A DNA stretch of 64,000 bases from Callaeas wilsoni (lineage: Eukaryota > Chordata > Aves > Passeriformes > Callaeidae): assembly GCA_013398955.1 (NCBI GenBank), contig VWPU01009579.1, positions 1 to 64,000 on the forward strand, given 5' to 3'. Each line of letters opens with the position of its first letter. The stretch's first letter is position 1. Shown in pieces: positions 58,581 to 64,000 of this stretch. A program made the translations under genes and the position numbers. The notes beneath the pieces were generated by a model, which was not told the origin of the DNA, did not search any database, and was given only the letters and a program-made list of their open reading frames with translations.

Positions 58581-61500
58581 AACTCTGCCTCGGAGAAACA
58601 ATGAATTTAGGAAAAATGAGAACAAAAGCATCTTCTGGACTTAATTTTAAAGCATGTTCATTTTGTAAACAATAGGATAGAAGACCTCATTGAAAAAATC
58701 CTTTCGGTTGGAGACTTGGATCCCTCCTTTCAGTTTAAGTAATTGAAGTCAAGACCATTTTCAAGTTGAAAAGAGATTTTGAAATATTTGAAGCCACAGA
58801 CAAAGTTTATTTTTAAAACATATTTAAAAATTGCACAGTTATAAATACAGGTAAATAAATACAATTTAATATGTGGAAAAGAACCCAAGGAAGGCATGCT
58901 TCCATTACAGTACAAAAATACTACATTAAGTGTGGTGCTCTGCAAATAGTCATCTATGACCTTAATAAATTTAACACATCCAGTATGCACATCATTCTTT
59001 TTGAGGAAATAGATTATTTTAAACAGCAGTGCAGGGAAACACCAAATTAAAGCATCAGTAAACTATAGGTCTGTGTTTAATATTACACACAGCTGATAAT
59101 GCACTAGGCATACAGAGGCAGAGTTACCTGCAGTAAGAAACTGATCTTTTACCCCGTATGTTCTTACATTCAGATTCTTGATCCGGGTCAATATGAGCCT
59201 TTGTAAGGGAATGTAAACATTCAGGTGTCGGGCTGAGCTCCCACCTCGGCAGCGCTGCCAAGCCCTGCCCCTGCACTTCCCCACGGACACCAGGAGCACT
59301 GGAAGTGTGCAGCAGCAGGGCTCTTCAGATGGCCCAGGTGAAAGTATCTGCCAACCCTAAAATCACTTCTTTCCTCTATGTTGGCTTAAAAATAAAGCCA
59401 AAAGAACTGATGCAAGATTGCAAAGGTTTTCAAACAGTTTACAGCATATAGAAGAAGCCACACAGAATGCCTCTCAAAACTATATAGTTTTATTTTACTC
59501 TAGATATGTTATACTCTGATATATAAAATATATTTATAAATTTTTTAAATTTTTCTGAATTTACAATAGCTTACTGATATTAAAAAGGCTGTTTAAATTA
59601 AAGACTTAGCCAATGACGATGGCATTCTGTAAATGTGGAAAGGGAAAAGAGATCAAAGCACATCAAGTCTTGACCATGCAAGCTTGCTCAATGGGCTGTC
59701 ACATATTGCAAGCATTTGTAAAGTTACAGCATATCTTAGGAAAATTTAGATTCCTTCTGTCTCTTTCCCTTGCCTAATGCCTGTTACTTTATGGGCTGAG
59801 GCTCTGAAACTTCCCATGGATTCTCTGACGTGCCTGTTTTTCGTTTTGCCTACGTTTGTTCAAAGTGTCAGTGATCTCTTCATGCATGGCACTCCTGTTC
59901 TCTGATTTATTTCACCAGTCCAAAAACCAGTAGAACCATAATGAAGGAATCTGATTCTAGCCTAGGTAAGTTTTGAATAGTAGATAATACTGTATTGCAT
60001 ATCCACCATTTTTTTTTTTCACAACGTGCAGTGCATTTTGTCTTATCATTTTTGTGAATACTTGGTATATTATTAACATTTATTACATAAATTCACTGTA
60101 CAGACTGCTAAGCTGACAACACTGGTGACCAGAAATCACATTTTTTCAACTGTGCAGGTAACTCATGCGAAAATAACTAATATGTCTCATTTTGCAGATG
60201 CATGTTTGGGCAAAAGAGATCTACAACCAATTTAGGCTTTGCTCCATTTCTCACTGGCTCCAACAGACAATGATTTAGGCCTCAGGCTTTGGCTCTGCCA
60301 GTAGTGGCAGCAGTTGTTATTTCTGCCATGGAGGCCTGTGCTCTGTGCATGTTCCTAGGATAGCTGGCTGTTCTGTGGTTGAGAGTAGAGATGAAAATGT
60401 GAAAATCCAAACAACCCAGCTTCACTGTGAAAGCTGTGCAGATTTAGCTTTTTAATTCTTGAGAGGGTACTAAAACATGTCTGCAAAAGCTGTTACTACA
60501 GATGTCTGTTATTAATTAAACACTTGAAGCAAACATGAAGCCCACAACACAAAGTGAATTCTAAGGATGGGATTTTAAAAGGACTCTGCGTTTGGTCTAG
60601 CCTGTTCCAGATAATCTGAACAACTCAGATTTGAGTTTCGCAGATGCAAAGGACTTTTAAAATGTTCCCCAGATGATACGAATCAATAGTTTAAGAATAC
60701 CCTATGTGAGAGCCTTCTGCATGCATTCTGTAAACACATGCTTAGGTAGCATTGCTGCATGCTCGGGGTTAATATTGCATAGTGGTTACTGGTTAATGTT
60801 GTTGCATGCAATATTGTCGTATGAGGTTTTGTGTCATTTGAACCTCCCCCTTGATATTTTTACAAGTGCTATGATTTATCAGATCATAAGAAAGTACCAC
60901 TAGATACAGATATGTTTATGTGTGTGCCTAAAAGTCAAATCGGTTCTTCAAGCTGACATAAACCAGTCTGTGGCCACGAGGCTCCCGTGGTCATTCCAGT
61001 TTAAAGAGGTCAGCCAGAAATGAGCCTTTTGCCTTCATGGCAAAGCCTCACTCCCTAAACAATCCCTGTGATTTCAGTGCCTGTTCAGCACGTGCAGTGG
61101 TACCAGAGCCAGCCCTCTCCTGGTAATACCTGCACGGGAAGTGATCATGCAAAATGCTGAGCACTCCTGTGGAGACCCCAGGCTTACAGTGTTCAGCAGC
61201 TTGATGGATCAGGCTTCTAGGTCATAAATATTCCTAAAGCTTTGAACAGGACAAGGACAGTCCCAAGCTGGGGTTAGGAAAACATTTTTTTAATTGCATG
61301 AAATATATAATAGAAAAAAAAATATTCAAAAACTTGGAATCATTTACTTGGCAGTGATAAATCACCTCTGGAAAAAGAGAGGAGTAACAAGAAAGGGAAA
61401 CAGGGGTGGGCCATGGTGATACACCATTGCAGCACTCTAATTGGGCCTCACCTCACAGATGCTGTACAGCATCCTGAAATGTCTGAGTCTCTCCTCTGCA

Positions 61501-64000
61501 GAAATTGGTAGTCTGGATGTGAAACTGCTTCCCTAGACCTGAGCAACCCTGGGTTTGTGTCACCTTCCTACCCAGGCGAGCGGTGACCTCGCCCCTGCAG
61601 TGTGAGACAGTGATGCTCCCCTTCTCCCAGGCAGTGCAAGGAATGCTATTTCCCATCTTCCTTCCTTGCACACCTGGGCAAGTGAGGGATGGCAGGAGGC
61701 TTTGACTTGGTCGAGCTCCCAGGGAGCGCTGAGAACAGGACCCAGATTTGCTGTCTCTCACTCCTAGGCTCAATCTGCTACTGTTCAGCACCCGCCCTAT
61801 TTATCCCACCTCATGCTTGGTTAGAAGCACGAGTAGGTGAATTTTCTGTTCAGGTTGTTAATATGCTGCAGCCTCCTCACATGTTTCCTCTTGCTGTTTC
61901 AGGCAAATATACAAACTTGCCCTGAATATTTAAGGAACACCGAGAGGAGGTCAGCTCAAAGCTGTATCTAATCCTGTCTGCTGCACTGACAGTGCTTGGC
62001 AGAGGGGGCTAAAAGAGGCTGATAAAGCCCAGGATCCTAAGGAAGTGCCCAGAAGTCCCAAGAGCTGCTGTTAGAGTGAGGTGAGCTCAGTCTCCAGCCA
62101 CTCTCCCACCCTGAGCAGGCCAGGACTGTGTGAGATGTGCCACTGTCCCTGTCTGCCCTGCTTTAGCCTTTCCCAGTGCCTCGGTCCGTGGTGCGTGGTT
62201 GACTGGCCATAGGCTGTTTACAACAGGAGAGAGCAGCTGGGATAATCTCCAAGGCCGTGCACCTCTTTGGACAGGCTTTGGAGCCCATGTCCTGTCCAGC
62301 AGAGCTGAGATGGGCTGGGGGCTGAGCCTCTCCTGGGAAGGCAGAGTTCAGCCCTGGTGAGTTGTCTCAAGGTTACACACACAACTCGTGCCAATCCCAT
62401 GGGTGTGGACATAGATCAGCAGATAATTGTCGTTTTGAGCAGTGCATCCCAGGATAGATCAAAAGCTACCTGCTTAGTCTGTTCTTTTTGGAGAGGCTTG
62501 GACTTGTATTAGGTTTTCCTAACAATTTCTGTGTTACTCATCCACAGGCTGGAGAAGATGTTTAGTGAACTGCCATGAGAATCAAATACCCCTTGTCATT
62601 CTGACTCTGAGAAGTCAAGCACTTTTTTTTTTTTTTAAATTTGGAAGATACAAAAAATAAAGTCCCTGAACAGCTAATTCCTCTGGGTAAGCACTGATTA
62701 TCCTACACCCCAGCACAAAGGATATTCCAGAAAAACTTGTGCGATGGCAGGGCATCAAGCAAAATCTAAGCACATATGCCTTTGCTTTACAGCCTCTTCT
62801 CAAAGCTGCCTCCCTTCTCTCTTATCACTTCCCAGATTCAATTGCACTGCACCTTCTGCTCTGCCTTATCAATAAAGAGCTGTCATCACACATCCCTGTC
62901 AAAGCAAAAGAGCAAACTGTTGTCAGCAGATATGCATACAGCAGCCCACTTAGCTGAAGTGACATTCCCAGGCAGTCCCATCCTTAGAGAAAGCTGCAGG
63001 AATCAGTTATGAAACACCTGATAGATAAACAGGAATGTATATGTAAACAATGAATTAATAAAGCACTCTTAAAAATTTTCTGTAGCTGTTTCAGCATCTC
63101 TGTACTGTGGGAGAGAGTAAGGGGAGAGTGTCATTTTTCTAATGACAATTATTTTTATTTAAAAACCTATAGATGGTGATTAGATGCAGTGATTACACTG
63201 TCTCGCATGGAATTTTCCTTTAAGTGGTGGCTCAAAATAACAGACAGCTGCAAGAAACTTTAGGTTTGTACTGGTGAAACTGTCCAACTCCCACAGAGCA
63301 TCTTTCTCTGTGATCTGTGCAGTTGGATTTCTTTTTTTATCCCTCTGAGCTGGATTTTTCTTTTAATGTTGTTTATAGGAAATGTGCTATTTGTCCCACT
63401 TAAACACATTCCAGTAGCTACTCTGCACACTGAATTCCTGACCACAGATCAACACATCTAATTACACTTTTTATCTTTCACTATTCAGGAAAAATATTTA
63501 AAATATCAGCAACTGAAAAATCACCTCCTAAAAATTTCTCTTCCTTCTTTGATTGACGCATTCACCCTGAGCTAAATGTGTTTGATTGTAGCTAAATCAA
63601 TCCATTCATCAGGGGTTGGTACTGCCCCAACACTGCTCCCCATTCATCCAGCCAGGGAAAATTAAGATGGTGTGCTTATACACACGTTTGTAAGCAGCTA
63701 CACATACTGGTGTTACCTAAGGATTTTCTCTGGTATCATGGAGGCCATGGAGACTTTTGCTGCCATTTGCCGTAACAGCAGGATCAAGTCTTGGTCTCAA
63801 TCCTACAAGCATTATATACATCAGTTTATTTAGGGAAAGTTTTCCCTTGAGCATGGTCTGCAGGCAGTAACTCGATTTTTCTTCATTTGCAACGAAGATC
63901 TGTAGCTTATGTTCTGAAATGACATCATTTGCATACAACATGTATGTGCATGCACATGCATGTATATGTGTAGTACCTGATGGATGCATATAATAATCTT
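58581..64000. other. Non-coding region, possibly the 3' UTR of a convergent minus-strand gene
   Basis: I find no supported coding exon on either strand. TTTATT at 58806-58811 is an AATAAA on the minus strand, and AT-rich sequence rich in minus-strand AU-like elements follows (for example 59460-59620). In other tetrapods PEX5L lies tail-to-tail with USP13 and has a long 3' UTR, so this may be its UTR. I looked for the PEX5L C-terminal sequence on the minus strand and did not see it. T runs at about 60009-60019 and 62622-62636 are simple sequence. Confidence 0.3.

Noticed and set aside
58581..64000. PEX5L terminal coding exon on the minus strand
   Set aside because: I expected it from gene order and looked for its C-terminal peptide in reverse complement. 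Nothing convincing appears, so only a possible UTR is noted.
1..64000. CRISPR arrays, tRNA or rRNA genes, endogenous viral genes or other exotic systems
   Set aside because: No regular spaced repeats, no RNA gene I could recognise and no viral protein similarity were found on either strand. The window is an ordinary conserved two-gene vertebrate locus.

Overview
The window is vertebrate nuclear DNA, most likely from a bird. Genes are split into short exons with GT-AG introns, promoters sit in CpG islands, and the interspersed repeats I can recognise are all 5'-truncated CR1 LINEs, the dominant avian repeat family. I cannot name the species. Nothing bacterial, viral or plasmid-like is visible.

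Two protein genes account for the window, both on the + strand. NDUFB5, a membrane-arm subunit of mitochondrial complex I, runs from before base 1 to about 4.2 kb. The window opens in the last bases of its first exon, and five further exons follow to a stop at 4089 and an AATAAA signal at 4184. A 2.5 kb intergenic spacer follows. It ends in about 355 bp of alternating TA/CA microsatellite abutting a CpG island.

USP13, a ubiquitin-specific protease paralogous to USP5, fills 6.69-52.63 kb. I could place 21 coding exons totalling 2586 nt, encoding 861 residues. Every splice phase matches and no frame is broken. The architecture is intact: variant zinc finger, UBP zinc finger, Cys box (C340), QQDAQEFF motif, two UBA domains inserted in the catalytic domain, and His box (H821). 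Introns 1, 3, 6 and 15 carry CR1 fragments. Intron 6 contains the only N in the window, flanked by a near-duplicate sequence that looks like an assembly joint.

From 52.63 kb to the end there is no coding exon I can support. The first part should be the USP13 3' UTR, with several AATAAA signals up to 58.56 kb. The last 5 kb may be the long 3' UTR of a convergent gene on the minus strand. In other tetrapods that neighbour is PEX5L, but no PEX5L coding sequence is visible here, so this rests on gene order alone.

The two genes have no direct functional link; their adjacency is old vertebrate synteny. I found no previously undescribed system. The items worth a second look are the promoter-adjacent microsatellite, the N-flanked duplication, a tandem splice acceptor in USP13 exon 3, a diverged 27-nt microexon before UBA1, and the convergent 3' ends.
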